From assembly GCA_024760905.1 (NCBI GenBank), contig CM045734.1, positions 43,624,564 through 43,688,563 of the forward strand: a stretch of DNA of 64,000 bases, in the 5' to 3' direction. This DNA comes from Plotosus lineatus. Taxonomy: Eukaryota; Chordata; Actinopteri; Siluriformes; Plotosidae. Under the pieces are notes generated by a model. That model worked only from the letters and a program-made list of their open reading frames with translations. It ran no database searches and was not told where the DNA came from. This document shows, in pieces, positions 20,866 through 33,650 of this stretch. Numbering within the stretch: position 1 is the first letter of the stretch; every line of letters starts with the position of its first letter. Position numbers and translations under genes: made by a program.

Positions 20866-21030
20866 TGGGACAATCTGGAAAAGCCTAATGTGCATGTTTT
20901 TGGACTGTGTGAAAAACAGGAAATCCATGGAAGCTCAAAGAGAACGTGCAAATCCACACAGAAACACTTTTTCTAAGCCAGGGACAATCTTGCTGTGACG
21001 CAGAAGAGCCAACCACTACACTACTGCTTA
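20680..21030 (-). repeat. SINE family C with expanded internal (CA)n
   Basis: On the minus strand: head AGTAGTGTAGTGGTTGGCTC and CACAGCAAGATTGTCCCTGG, then TGTGTGGATTTGCACGTTCT and ACAGTCCAAAAACATGCACA, then a (GT)n expansion, then a tail with GCCAGTTGGCTGCGACAGGC. The microsatellite is at 20772-20862. Confidence 0.7.
20772..20862. repeat. (CA)n microsatellite
   Basis: Pure 45-unit CA tract at the internal position of the surrounding family C SINE. Confidence 0.95.
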
Positions 21031-21311
21031 ATCATTACTGCAAGTGAATAAATAAGAAAGGTATGAGTAGTTGTGTAATCATAACTATAGTTTCGGTAAA
21101 TATTGCGTAACCTGTGTTGCATAAAAGAAAGTGAAGATTTCACAATCGTGTACGTGCACTAACAAATTGAATCTCATGCCTAAAATGAGGAGTGCGTACA
21201 ATGTGTTAATGTGCAATCATTGAGATTAGCAGATTAATGGGTGTGTGAAAATCCTCATAACCTCCCTAGCCATCATCATCATCATCATCTTCCGCTATGT
21301 CCAGGGTCGGG

Positions 21312-21662
21312 TCATGGGGGCAGCAACCTAAGCAAAGAGGTCCAGACGTCCCTCTTCCCAGCCATTTCCTCCAACTCTCCTGGGGGGACACCGAGGCGGT
21401 CACAGACAAGCCGAGAGAAATAGTCCCTCCAGCGTGTTCTAGGTCGACCCCGGGGTCTCTTCCCGGTTGGACATGCCCGAAACACCACACCAGGAAGGCG
21501 TCCGGGAGGCATTTTCACCAGATGCCCGAGCCACCTCAACTGGCCCCTCTCAATGTGGAGGAGCAGCAGATCTACTCCGAGCTCTCCCCGGATGGTAGAG
21601 CTTCTCACCTTATTTCTAAGGGAGAACCCCGCCACCCGGCGAAGGAAGCTCATTTCAGCCAC
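21312..21662 (-). pseudogene. LINE C-terminal domain
   Basis: The frame MAEMSFLRRVAGFSLRNKVR, QLRWLGHLVKMPPGRLPGVV, then [20 protein letters not shown] is the conserved C-terminal region of this LINE group. An adjoining frame at 21885-21655 gives [20 protein letters not shown], the distal reverse-transcriptase thumb. Confidence 0.7.
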
Positions 21663-22608
21663 TTGTATCCATGATCTTTGTCTTTAGGTCACTACCCAAA
21701 GCTCGTGACCATAGGTGAGGGTTGGAACGTAGATCGACTGGTAAATTGATTCGTCTGTCGATCTCTCGCTCCATCCTTCCCTCACTCATGAACAAGACCC
21801 CAAGATACTTAAACTCCTCCACTTGGGGCAAGACCTCATTCCCGACCTGGAGGGTGCATTCCACCCTTGTCCGACTGAGAACCATGGCCTCAGACTCAGC
21901 TGCGAATCATTCCAATGAGAGCTGGAGGTCCCAACTTGATGAAGCCAAAAGGACAACATCATCTGCAAAAAGCAGAGACGAGATCCGATGGCCACCAAAC
22001 CAGAACCCCTAGACACCTCGACTGCGCCTAGAAATTCTGTCCATAAAACTTATGAACAGAATCGGTGACAAAGGACAGCCTTGGTGGACTCCAACTCCCA
22101 CCAGAAACGAATTCAACCTGTTATTGCCAATACGGACCAAACTGAATGACTCATAGCAACAGGTCCGGAACGCCGTACTCTCGGAGCACGCCTGCCTTGG
22201 GAGTCCTACAGGCTAATAAAACCCGATAGGCCTCCTTCTTCAGCTGGACAGCCCCCTTCACCACAGGTGTCCACTAACGGGTTCGGTGATTACCGCCACG
22301 ACAAGCACTGACGACCTTACGGTCACAGCTATGGGCTGCCGCCTCAGCAATGGAGGCACGAAACATGGCCCATTCGGATTCCATGTCCCCCGCCTCCTCC
22401 AGGACATGGTTGTAGCTCTGCCGGAGGTGGGAGTTAAAGGCCTCTCGGACAGGGGACTCCACCAAACGTTCCCAGCAGACCCTGATTACACGCTTGGGCC
22501 TGCCGGCCTGGAAGGCAACCTCCCCCACCACCGAAGCCAACTCACCACCAGGTAGTGATCGGTAGACAACTCAGCTCCTCTCTTCACCCCAGTGTCTAGA
22601 GCACATGG

Positions 22609-23026
22609 TCAAAAGTCCAATGACACAACTACAAAGTCAATCATCGTAGTGCGACCTAGGGTGTCCTGGTGCCAAGTGCACTTATGGGCACACTTATGTT
22701 CGAACATGGTGTTCATGATAGACAAACTGTGACGAGCACAGAAGTCCAACAATGAAACACCATTCGGGTTCAGACTGGGGAGGTCGTACCTACCGATCAC
22801 ACCCTCCCAGGTCACACTATCGTTGCCCACATGGGCTTTGAAGTCTCCCAAGACAACAAGTGAGTTTCCCAACGGAGCGTTCTCCAACCCCCCTCAAAGA
22901 CTCCAAAAAGGGTGGGTACTCTGAACTGTCATTTGGTACATAAGCACAAATAACAGTCAAGACCCATCCCCCCACCCGAAGACGAAGGTAAGCTACCCTT
23001 TCATCAACCGGGGAGAACCCCAACAT
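22609..23026 (-). pseudogene. LINE endonuclease domain, decayed
   Basis: The frame at 23026-22817 gives VLTVICAYVPNDSSEYPPFL. The frame at 22887-22609 gives NSLVVLGDFKAHVGNDSVTW (catalytic Asp; the family's usual Asn after F is Lys here), then LLDFCARHSLSIMNTMFEHK and a DFVVV end. The two frames overlap through a frameshift, and the Asn loss also argues against activity. Confidence 0.7.
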
Positions 23027-23724
23027 TTGGGCACCGAGACGGGGGGCAACAAGAATACCTGCACCGGCTCACCGCCTCTCCCCATGAGCAACTCCAGAAT
23101 AGAATAAGGTCCAACCTCTCTCGAGATGGATGGTTCCAGAGCCCAAGCTATGCGTTGAGGTGAACCCGACTATATCTAGTCGGTATCGCTCCACCTCATG
23201 CACCAAATCAGGCTCCTTCACCACCAGAGAGGTGACATGTCCCAAGGATCAGAGTAAGTAGCCGAGGATCGGTCCGACAGAACCCATACCTTCGGCTGCC
23301 ACCCAACTCATACTGCACCCTAAATCTCCTCCCACGGGTGGTGGGTCCATGGGAGGGCGGACTCATGTCTCCTTTTCGGGCTAAGCCCGGCCAGGCTCCA
23401 TGGGCAGAAGCCCGACCACCAGGCGCTCGCCTTCAAGCCCCTCCCCCGGGCCTGGCTCCAGGAGGGAACCACGGTGACCCGCGTCTGGGCAAGGGAGACT
23501 GCTTCCTTTGATCTCTCTGAGATGTCACAGGGCTCTTCTGAATCGCACTTCGTCTGGACCTTCGCCCAGGATCTGTTTGCCTTGGGTTACCCTACCAGGG
23601 GCATTATGCCCCCGACAACATAGCTCCTAGGATCATTCAGTCACGCAAACCCCTCCACCATGATAAGGTGGCAATTCAGGGAGGGGACCTCCCTAACCGT
23701 TAACATCTAACAACAGTTAGGCTG

Positions 23725-23787
23725 TAACAATTCGGCGGTTGCGAAGGATCTCGGTCCCAATTAACCGCGGAAAGTGAGAGATCTCTG
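23725..23787 (-). mobile_element. End fragment of a TA-flanked MITE
   Basis: Reversed, it begins CAGAGATCTCTCACTTTCCG and has TTGGGACCGAGATCC, matching the left end of the MITE at 26659-27135. Only about 60 bp is recognisable. Confidence 0.45.
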
Positions 23788-23939
23788 TATTTTGTACTAT
23801 TCGACTGAATCTGATCAGAAAATATCTCTGTATACACTTCAGAATTCATATTACTTCTCACAGCACTCGCATTATCAGTAAACACCAGTGACCCTGTACC
23901 ACTGGCAGCCATATAAAACTACTACTTAAGGAGCTAACT

Positions 23940-24430
23940 GTACATACATATGCATATATAAGTACATATCTAAACAGATATACTCATGTGTACTTGTTTT
24001 CTCTAAACCCTTACTCTCTTATATCTATGTTCATTTTTACATAGTAAGTTCTTAATATTTTATTTGAATGCTTGTCTGGAATGCTATTTCTTTTATTTGT
24101 AATCCTACATTAGTTGTGCATTGAAGCACTTTGTGTCACCTGGCTTGAAACTTATCATACGGTACAACTTGTTATATGGTTTGTGCAATGTGTTTATTGT
24201 TTTTGACATGCATAGACTTTGCAGTAGGTGCATATCATTTCACATCTGGGACTCCCTCAGCAATTTCCGGCAGTTTTCACTCTTCCGCCGTAGCTTCAAG
24301 GGCATTGGGGACAATATTTGTGTAGAGCTGTCTTAAGTCGCTCTGAAATGTGCCAGAGATAACTTGCTTTTGTACTCAACCAACCAGCAAGTAGTGCATT
24401 ATGTTAACATAACTACATTTTGCTTCCTGT
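23940..24430. other. No gene recognised
   Basis: AT-rich unique-looking sequence. The short frame at 24121-24336 has no recognisable homology. Confidence 0.4.
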
Positions 24431-24435
24431 GTTTG

Positions 24436-25136
24436 GTGCCATGTCAGCTGCTGGTGTTGGTCCACTGTGTTTTATCAATGCAGCTAGCTATCAGGAGATT
24501 TTGGAGCACTTCATGCTTCCATCTGCTGAAAAGCTTTATGGAGATGAAGATTTCATTTTTCAGCACGACCTGGCACCTGCTCACAGTGCCAAAACCACTG
24601 CTAAATGGTTTACTGACCATGGTATTACTGTGCGCAATTGGCCTGCCAACTCTCCTGACCTGAAGCCCATAGAGAATCTGTGGGATATTGTGAAGAGAAA
24701 GTTGAGAGACACCAGACCCAACACTGTGGATGAGCTTAAGGCCGCTATCGAAGCATCCTGGGCCTCCATAACACCTCAGCAGTGCCACAGGCTGATTGCC
24801 TCCATGCCACGCCCACATTGAAGCAGTCATTTCTGCAAAAGGATTCCCGACCAAGTATTGAGTGCATAACTGAACATAATTATTTGAAGGTTGACTTTTT
24901 TTGTATTAAAAACACTTTTTTTAATTTGTTGGATGAAATATGCTAATTTTTTGAGATAGGGATTTTTGGTTTTCATGAGCTGTATGCCAAAATCATCAGT
25001 ATTAAAACAATAAAAGACCTGAAATATTTCAGTTGGGGTGCAATGAATTTAAAATATATGAAAGTTTAATTTTTATCAGTACATTACAGGAAATAAAGAA
25101 CTTTATCACAATATGCTAATTTTTTGAGAAGGACTA
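24436..25136 (+). mobile_element. Tc1-like transposon, 5'-truncated copy
   Basis: The C-terminal half of the transposase plus the complete 3' inverted repeat, ending AATTTTTTGAGAAGGACTAG. Same family as 12549-13993. The left break is inside the transposase at GGTGCCATGTCAGCTGCTGG. Confidence 0.85.
24437..24821 (+). pseudogene. Tc1 transposase C-terminal half
   Basis: One frame from GAMSAAGVGPLCFINAASYQ through EKLYGDEDFIFQHDLAPAHS (second catalytic Asp) and WPANSPDLKPIENLWDIVKR (catalytic Glu) to QCHRLIASMPRPH. Compared with the 12.5-kb copy it lacks four residues (KGRV) before NAAS. The N-terminal DNA-binding domains and first Asp are missing. Not functional, but it keeps the second and third catalytic blocks in one frame. 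Confidence 0.8.
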
Positions 25137-25301
<165 letters not shown>

Positions 25302-25306
25302 TGAGA

Positions 25307-25608
25307 TTTCCTTTCGGCTTTTTCCCTTTTTCAGGGGTTTCCACAGCGAATAATTTGCACGTTTGATTTGGCATAGTTTTTTACGTCGGATGCCCTTCCT
25401 GATACAACCCTTTTAGCAAGGGACAGAAACACGCTGAACAGCTTTGCAGCTACTCTCTCTACCATAGACAGTGAGAGACATGGCCTACATTTGATAACTC
25501 AGTTAGCTGCACTGGGGGGAAAAGTGATAACCTTGTGGGTGGGGACTCAAACCCCCAACCTTAGGATCAGCAATCCAGTACCCTTTACCAGTAGACCACC
25601 ACTGCCCC

Positions 25609-25612
<4 letters not shown>
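25307..25612 (-). repeat. SINE, head A with RTE-type tail
   Basis: Minus strand: tail TTTCGGCTTTTTCCC, CCACAGCGAATAATTTGCAC, TTACGTCGGATGCCCTTCCT; body GACAGTGAGAGACATGGCC; head CCCAACCTTAGGATCAGCAA and GTAGACCACCACTGCCCC. Full span. Confidence 0.8.
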
Positions 25613-25677
<65 letters not shown>

Positions 25678-25678
25678 A
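25612..25678. repeat. (TA)n(TG)n microsatellite
   Basis: TA run followed by TG run, directly after the head of the SINE. Confidence 0.95.
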
Positions 25679-25878
25679 TTACATTACTGATTTTTTTAGA
25701 TTGAAATTTCAGGTCCATTTTCCTGCTTGTAATGGGTTTCTCACTTAATTATTTTACTGTCTCAGATGCTTTATTACCATATAAGACAATAGCAATTTAA
25801 TTACATAACTGTTTTTATACAAGTTGAAAGTTCCTAAAAAAATCATATCCATATTTGCCGGGTACTTGGCTGTTTTCA

Positions 25879-26217
25879 GGGTAGTGGTGGCCTGGGGGTA
25901 AGACACTGGATCACTGATCCCAAGGTTGGGGGTTCAAGCCCCACTCTCAATGGGTTGTCACCGTCTCCCCAGTGCAGCCAACTGGGTTATCAATGGCCAT
26001 GTCTCTCAATGTCTATGGTGTGAGGCATGTAAAAGAACCATTGCTGACTTTCGACAAGGGTAGCTGCATAGCCGTCAGCACGTTACTGCTCTGCAATGTC
26101 CTGGCAAGCTGTCCAAGGTGTACTCTGCCCTCTCCTAGAGTTGGCTGAGATGGATGCCAGCCTCCCCACGACACTAATTAGACACTAATTCGACTATTAG
26201 AAAATTAATGAATGAAT
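25879..26217 (+). repeat. SINE, head A with L2-type tail
   Basis: Full-length copy. GGCTGTTTTCA before it and GGTTGTTTTCA after it look like an 11-bp target-site duplication with one mismatch. Confidence 0.8.
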
Positions 26218-26425
26218 GGTTGTTTTCAATTACCACCGACTGGTAAACAGATCTCTTATGTTAAATAATACTATGATAGTTGTTTAAAGTACTTAGAGGA
26301 TGCACATAAAATGTCTTTTTGTTGCCTGGGAAAACTAAAACTATCAAACTATTTGTTTTTCTTTTCTTATATTAAAGTCAGAATGTGATCTACAGTATGT
26401 CAACAAGGTTAATAGAATCTGTAAT

Positions 26426-26533
26426 TCAATCATTCATTTTCTGAAATGCTTAATCCTAATTATGGTTGCTGGGAGGCTAGCACCTATCTCAGTGGACGTG
26501 GGGCGAGGGCAGGATACACCCATAAAACCTTGG
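26426..26533 (-). repeat. L2-type SINE tail fragment
   Basis: ATTCATTTTCTGAAATGCTT, AATCCTAATTATGGTTGCTG and GCACCTATCTCAGTGGACG are the tail in reverse. No head follows. Confidence 0.65.
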
Positions 26534-26658
26534 CAGGCAATATTGTCAATAAGACAGTATTTAAGCAGTTGCTACGGTGATGTATTGTGTGATAATATTT
26601 TTCATTTTAGGGAACAGATTAAAAGAGTGTTGAACCTTTTTTATATGATCCAGAAATA

Positions 26659-27135
26659 CAGGGATCCCTCACTTTCTTTGGTTAATGTGGACCGAGATCC
26701 CCCGCGACCACCAATTTCCATGAAGTAGGATCAACCCCCCTGACACGTATACGTACATGTATATGTATATAATATAAATAAATACATATTCAACGCTATA
26801 AATGCTTATAATTACAATTAAACATTAAAAAATAATGCATAAGATGTAAATAAAATATAAATACACACTCATACAGACGCGCGCACACACTCAGGCGTGC
26901 ACCTCACATAACAATATACGTAGTTTTGTTGGGTAGTTTTTTTTGTTTGTTTAGTTTTTTGTTTGTTTGTTTGTTTGTTTTTGCATAATTGGCCTTGTCT
27001 TGTGTCATTTTTGCTTAACTTTTTCCCTATTTTTCCTTAATTTCCTTATTTTTTATTTTTCGATGAATATTTTTGAAAAACCAGTGACGCACTGAAGCCG
27101 CAGAAACTGAAGCACGAAGTAGCGAGGGTTCACTG
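26659..27135. mobile_element. TA-flanked MITE
   Basis: 477 bp between TA dinucleotides. The left end CAGGGATCCCTCACTTTCTT and the right end, reversed, CAGTGAACCCTCGCTACTTC are imperfect inverted repeats. The interior is AT-rich without a reading frame. Related end fragments lie at 10970-11008 and 23725-23787. Confidence 0.65.
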
Positions 27136-27411
27136 TACTGTATATCCTGTTTTCTTTCCAGTTCTGAGAACTGCATATTTCCATGTCACAGAGTCCCTGG
27201 GTTTTATGCATTTAATAATTTGTAGAACAACGGTCCCTATCCGAAGAAAAAAAGAATAAAGACACCACTTTTGCAGAACCTGGGTGAGCGCAGAGAGCTG
27301 CTCTTTGATTCTAGTTCAACTCTCAGGTTAACTTACTTTTGTATGCTACTGTATACTGTGTGTTTGGTGTAACAGACAGACAGCTCATTCCAGACTTACC
27401 CTGTGGACAGA

Positions 27412-28782
<1,371 letters not shown>

Positions 28783-29560
28783 CCCAATTTCCAAAAAAAA
28801 AAAAAAAAAAATTGGGAAAACTTCCAAAATGCAATAAAAACAATGAATTCTTATTTAACTGACAAAAGTACAAAGAAAAGACTTTAACTCTTTACTGCAT
28901 GAATTTCCTATATTTATAGATGTAAGGTAAATCAGGCCGGTGCTTATCCCTGGTTTCTGTAGCGTGAAGCAACCAGGAGTTCAACTCCTCCTGGATGGAA
29001 CGCTAGTCCATCGCAGGTTACCTTCCCAGTATATTTTACTGGTACCCATTGATACTGCTGGGTGAACAGAGGCACACTTCTGGTTGAGACGTTGCCCAGG
29101 GGTCTTAGCACATTGGGGGTCTAACTGGGATTTGGACATGCAACCTCTCGATCATGACCACAGCACCCTAACCACTACACCACCATGTAAATAAAAATAA
29201 AATTTGATGCCTGCAACACACTCAACAAACGTTGGAACAGCGGCATGTTTACCATTTGTGCTACATCACTTTTCCTATTAATTACAGCTTTTATTGGTTG
29301 AACCACTGCCAATACTAACTGTCTTGTTTTTCCAATCTTATTTAATTATTTGTTTGTTTGCTGATTTTTGCACAATAAATACATTCAGTTGCACAATATT
29401 TTATTGTAACATTAATCCTCTTTATGATGCGCCACACATTTTCAATAGTACACCGATCTGGACTAGTTCTTGCACTGTGTGTCTATGAAGCCATACTGCC
29501 AATGTAGAATACAATTCAGCATTGCCCTGCTGACATAAACAGGGACTGTCAGGAAGCTCG
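28783..29560. mobile_element. Decayed DNA transposon with AACCCAATTCC end
   Basis: The left end AACCCAATTTCCAAAAAAAA then TTGGGAAAACTTCC, followed by GCCTGCAACACACTCAACAA, CATGTTTACCATTTGTGCTA, CTCTTTATGATGCGCCACAC and CACCGATCTGGACTAGTTCT, resembles a very common teleost DNA transposon. A SINE (28933-29188) sits inside it. The transposase region is mostly gone. Superfamily not assigned. Confidence 0.5.
28933..29188 (-). repeat. SINE family D
   Basis: Same body as 2200-2491. The head at the 29188 side has TAACCACTACACCACC. The insertion interrupts the DNA transposon around it. Confidence 0.75.
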
Positions 29561-29659
29561 CTCTCAAATTCCAATACATGACTCAGTGGCTGCTCTTACA
29601 AAACAGTGAAATACTGCATTTATGGATAAGCAGTAGCAGACCATGTTAAATAAACATCA

Positions 29660-30019
29660 GTTCATTCATCCATTTTCTGTAACCGCTTAATTCTAATTGG
29701 AGTTGGGAGGAGGTTGGCGCCCCTCTGAGCCAACTCTGAGCGAGGGCAGAGTACACCTTGGACAGCTCGCCAGGCCATCGCAGGGCAGAAAAATGCTGAT
29801 GGCTATGCAGCCTACTATTGTTAAAAGTCAGCAATGGTTCTATTACATGAACCTCACAGTATAGACAGTGAGAGACATGGCTGGGCTTTGATAACCAAGT
29901 TAGCTGCATTGGTGGTGGTGGTGGTGGTGGTGGGTGGGCAACCCATTGAGAGAGGGGCTTGAACCCCCAACCTTGGGATCAGTGATCCAGCGCCTTACCC
30001 AGAGGCCACCACTGCCTCG
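29660..30019 (-). repeat. SINE, head A with L2-type tail
   Basis: Full span in reverse, with a (GGT)n expansion (29910-29933) between body and head where other copies have CCCCCCCAGTGCAGC. Confidence 0.8.
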
Positions 30020-30069
30020 TTAAGTGTCAATAAGTTCCTCAAATATTCCCAAATCCACGTGGCCATTTG

Positions 30070-30356
30070 TTCACTTCATTTTCTGTATCCCCATAATCCT
30101 AATTAGGGTCACGGGGAGGCTGCCACCCATCCCAGCCGAATCCGGGCGAGAGCAGAATACACCCTGGACAGCTCGCCAGGCCATCACACGGCGTAAAAAC
30201 ACTGACGGCTTTGCAACCTACTCTTGTCGAAAGTCAGCACTGGTTCTTTTACATGGGGGGGGGGGGGGTCAGTGACAACCTGTGGTGAGTGGGGCTTGAA
30301 CCCCCAACCTTAGGATCAGTGAGCCAACACCTTTACCACTAGGCCACTACTGCCTC
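30070..30356 (-). repeat. SINE, head A with L2-type tail, body deletion
   Basis: Tail, head and part of the body are present. The CACACCATAGACAGTGAGAG to TGCACTG block is replaced by a G-run (30255-30268). Confidence 0.75.
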
Positions 30357-30448
30357 TTGTGATCATTTGTGACACAGTACTGTATTTGGTCAGTTTGTAT
30401 ATTGAAAATATTTTCTTTTTACTTTTGTCATTTAAATAAAGTTTCCTG

Positions 30449-30796
30449 TCTGTCTTCCTTTCGGCTTTTTCCCTTTCACTCGGGAGTCGCCACAGCGAAT
30501 CATCTGATTCGCACGTTTGATTTGGCAGAGGTTTTTACGTCGGATGCCCTTCCTGTCACAACCCTTTTAGCAAGGGACAGAAACACGCTGACGACTTTGC
30601 AGCTACTCTTTACGAAAGTCAGCAATGGTTCTTTTACATGCCTCACACCATAGACAGTGAGAGACATGGCCCGCCTTTGATAACCCAGTTAGCCGCACTG
30701 GGGGGGACAGTGACAACCTTGTGGAGAGTGGGACTTGAACCCTCAACCTTCGGATCAGCGATCCAGTGCCCTATACCACTAGACCACCACTGCCCC
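30449..30796 (-). repeat. SINE, head A with RTE-type tail
   Basis: Full-length copy in reverse, tail first (GGCTTTTTCCCTTTCACTCG) and head last (AGACCACCACTGCCCC). TTAAATAAAGTTTCCT before it and TTAAATAAAGGTTCCT after it are a 16-bp target-site duplication with one mismatch. Confidence 0.9.
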
Positions 30797-31100
30797 TTAA
30801 ATAAAGGTTCCTATGGATTAATAAATCACATATATATATTTTTTTTAATATTAGAAATTATTACTTTGGTGAAATTATAATTATTAGCTTTCTTGAAAAT
30901 GGGGTGTGCAGATATTTGTTTCTTTTATGGAAATAAAAATGTGTCACTAAATGCATTTTAAAAACTCATACCTCATTCATACACTCATATCTATTTTTTT
31001 TTTTTTGTAAATAAAAGAACAATAGGTCATCCGCAGTGTCAAGGGATAGCAGAGAATTGTGCACTGTTAAAAGTATCCGTCAGAGTACTGTTAATCGGTT

Positions 31101-31363
31101 ACAGGACAAATGCTCACAACCTTTATGAAAAAACGGACATTTGCTCACAGCATAAAAATTTTTGTTAAATTTTAACCCAAACCCTAAACCCTAACCCTAA
31201 ACTCTGACCCTAATGTATAATGAGTTAATTTAGCATTATGTATTTATAAGAATAAAGAATTTATTGTGATCTTTTTGTATTATGCATTTATTAAAACAAA
31301 GAAAAAAAGATGTTGAGAGCAAATGTCAGTATTTTTCATTAAGGTTGTGAGCATTTGTCCTGT
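31101..31363. mobile_element. MITE with about 50-bp inverted repeats
   Basis: The left end ACAGGACAAATGCTCACAAC then CTTTATGAAAAAACGGACAT (31101-31149) pairs with the reversed right end ACAGGACAAATGCTCACAAC then CTTAATGAAAAATACTGACA (31314-31363). The interior includes CCCTAAACCCTAACCCTAAA. No reading frame. Confidence 0.75.
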
Positions 31364-32080
31364 GAGCAATTGTCCGCGCACCATGTGAATCATATAGAAC
31401 TACCACAGCACATAACATACCATACAAGATTAAACACAGCTGAATCAAATTGTGGGATACTGAGCACTTAAATATATGTTTTCTTTTTATTGCTTGAATC
31501 ACGCAAGGATGTACGTCTTTGTTAGGATCCCAGTGAATGTCTTTTTTTTTTTTCAACTTATGTGATCTGGAAATTTCCACACTGATGATGGCATGCAAAG
31601 TTCTCTGTGAGAGGGGAGAGGTTATACAAATGTCTTTTTTTTCCCTTCTCTATTCCTTCCTTTTTTGCAAAGGATTTTTTAACCTATATAGTCTAGAAAT
31701 GTCCATACTCCATGCTTAATTTACCACATTTTAAACATTCACTATTTCCAGGATTTTTGGAAGAAAAACGACCTGCAACATCACAGAACCTCCAGCATAT
31801 TTTACTAAATATTTTATACCGGGCTTTCAGTAAAAAAGTTAAGATTTCACTCCAGCGATAGGGAATACACTGGGGTTCATAAACAGTGAGGGAACTACCA
31901 TTACAATTGGTTGTAATTTAATTTCTAATACATTATCAAAGTGGCTGCACAGTGCATGTCCAAACAGGAACATGTTTCATGAGGTTTGTTTAAGTTGTAG
32001 TATCTTGTGTATTGAAAGCTTAGCTAAGATATACACTGAGGGAATTTGGAAAACTCCAAAAGTATTCTCGTGCTTCTAAC
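31364..32080. other. No gene recognised
   Basis: AT-rich unique-looking sequence. Nothing supported. Confidence 0.4.
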
Positions 32081-32089
32081 ACTCATTCC

Positions 32090-32165
32090 TTTCAGGAATG
32101 GGCACCAGACTCCCCACAACCCTAATTAAGATTACGCCGCTCAGAAAATGAATGAATGAATGAAT
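32090..32165 (+). repeat. L2-type SINE tail fragment
   Basis: GGCACCAGACTCCCCACAAC, CCTAATTAAGATTACGCCG and AGAAAATGAATGAATGAATG. Tail only. Confidence 0.65.
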
Positions 32166-32204
32166 TCCTTTCAGGTGTATTGCAGATGATATTATAAAGG
32201 TCAC

Positions 32205-32450
32205 TTATGGTTTGGACATGTACAGAGGAGGGACAGTGAGTATATTGGTAGTAGGATGCTAAGTTTGGAACTACCAGGCAGAAGGCCTAGAGGAAGACCA
32301 AAGGGCCGATTTATGGACGTGGTGAAGGAGGACATGAAGGCAGTTGGTGTAAGAGAAGAAGATGCAGAAGATAGGGTGAGATGGAGGCACATGATTCGCT
32401 GTGGTGACCCCTGAAGAAAACAGCCGTAAGGAAAAGAAGAAGATATTATA
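32205..32450 (+). mobile_element. RTE LINE, 3' end fragment
   Basis: TTTGGACATGTACAGAGGAG through CCAGGCAGAAGGCCTAGAGG to CTGTGGTGACCCCTGAAGAA and a GAAGAAG tail. This is the last 240 bp of the element, 5'-truncated. Confidence 0.8.
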
Positions 32451-32559
32451 AAGATCACTTATAAACTAGGTTCACACCTCTAAATACAAGTGGTGTACCA
32501 GCAGCAATTAAAAAACATGTAGTGCCATTTACTGTTTGTAATTGATCAATAAGAGTAGC

Positions 32560-32674
32560 ATGGTTGCATAGTTGTTAGCACGTCCACCTGACGGCAAGAA
32601 GGTCCTGGGTTTCAGTCCCAAGCTCAGGTGTTTTTGTGCTGAGTTTACATTTGGCTGTTCCAAATTGCCCCTAG

Positions 32675-32723
<49 letters not shown>

Positions 32724-32890
32724 TGTGTGTGTGAGTGTGTGTGTGAGTGTGACCTATTTGTATGCTGGTCCCATGATGATCTGGCAAGCTGTTCAGACTG
32801 TACCATGCCTTTCCCCAATGTTGGCTGAGATAGGTGTCAACCTTCTCATGACCCGAATAAGATTAAGCGGTTTTACCCATGAATGTGTTA
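32560..32890 (+). repeat. SINE family C with internal (GT)n
   Basis: Head GTTGCATAGTTGTTAGCACG and GCAAGAAGGTCCTGGGTTTC, the TGGCTGTTCCAAATTGCCCC block, then a GT expansion (32676-32750), then a tail with TTGGCTGAGATAGGTGTCAA. Confidence 0.75.
32676..32750. repeat. (GT)n microsatellite
   Basis: GT tract with regular GAGTGT variants at its 3' side, inside the SINE. Confidence 0.95.
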
Positions 32891-32899
32891 ATGAGTGGG

Positions 32900-33379
32900 T
32901 TAATAATTGGGTTGATGTGATGTACAGAGATCATGTTTTTTCCCCAGCCTCTAGTTTGATGTGAGCAGTATCAAAGATCTTCCTTTGGGAATGTCCTGAG
33001 AAAGGAAGAAACCACTGGATGGTGGACATTAGTACTCCAGTAGTGTCTTCCTTTTTTAGGACATTAGTATCCAGACATGGAACAGTTCAGATCTATAAAA
33101 CAACAGAACTGGATGATAGATACAATGTGAAGATCATACATGCCATGAAGAAAAACACAAACGCAGCAGTCAGTGGCCTCTTTATTAACCCCCGCAGGGC
33201 TTCTACCTTCAAAAGAAGAATTAAGAGGCAGAATTACTGAGGTCATATAATATGCAATTGCTATTCAGCAATCAGAATCAAAAGGTCAGGCTGATGTTCT
33301 CAGAATAATATAAATAAAAATGTTCTCCCCATACTTGTGTGGGTTTCCTTCTGATACTCTGGTTGACTTCTACAATGCA
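32900..33379. other. No gene recognised
   Basis: The short frame at 33019-33240 has no recognisable domain. Nothing supported. Confidence 0.35.
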
Positions 33380-33650
33380 GCCGTGAGGAAGGGCACAAAC
33401 AAGTGTCCGCCCTCATGCCGGTCCGAAGCCCAGATAAATGCAGAGGGTTGCGACAGGAAGGGTATCTGGCGTAAAACTTTTGCCAAAATACAGAATATGA
33501 ACCGTCACTACAAATTACATTCCGGATTGGTTGAGACCCGGGTTAACAACGACCGCCATCAGTGCTGTGAACCAACAGTTAACAGTGTTGGTGGAAATTG
33601 GACTACTGTTGGTCGAAGAATGAGAGGTCAAAGAAGGAGAGGCGGGAGGC

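Larger units (their letters stand above)
21272..23686 (-). mobile_element. CR1/L2-group (Rex1-like) LINE, both ends present, internally deleted
   Basis: Bounded by ACCTCCCTAGCC (21260-21271) and ACCTCCCTAACC (23687-23698), a 12-bp target-site duplication with one mismatch. The minus strand reads a GC-rich 5' UTR (23686 to about 23050), an endonuclease region (23026-22609), a linker, and only the distal reverse transcriptase and C-terminus (about 22200-21310). It ends in (ATG)n. The proximal reverse transcriptase is missing. The Rex1/Babar assignment rests on remembered 3' sequence and is tentative. Confidence 0.75.

Noticed and set aside
20665..20998. Several long frames of alternating His-Thr or Cys-Val
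   Set aside because: They are translations of the (CA)n tract, as are similar frames at 10944-11192, 14782-15060, 27323-27593, 44946-45340 and 53683-53892.
24121..24336. 71-codon frame before the Tc1 fragment
   Set aside because: No recognisable similarity, low-complexity hydrophobic composition, no supporting signals.
31170..31205. Interstitial telomeric repeat
   Set aside because: Only a few imperfect CCCTAA units, and they lie inside a MITE; not evidence for a chromosome fusion.
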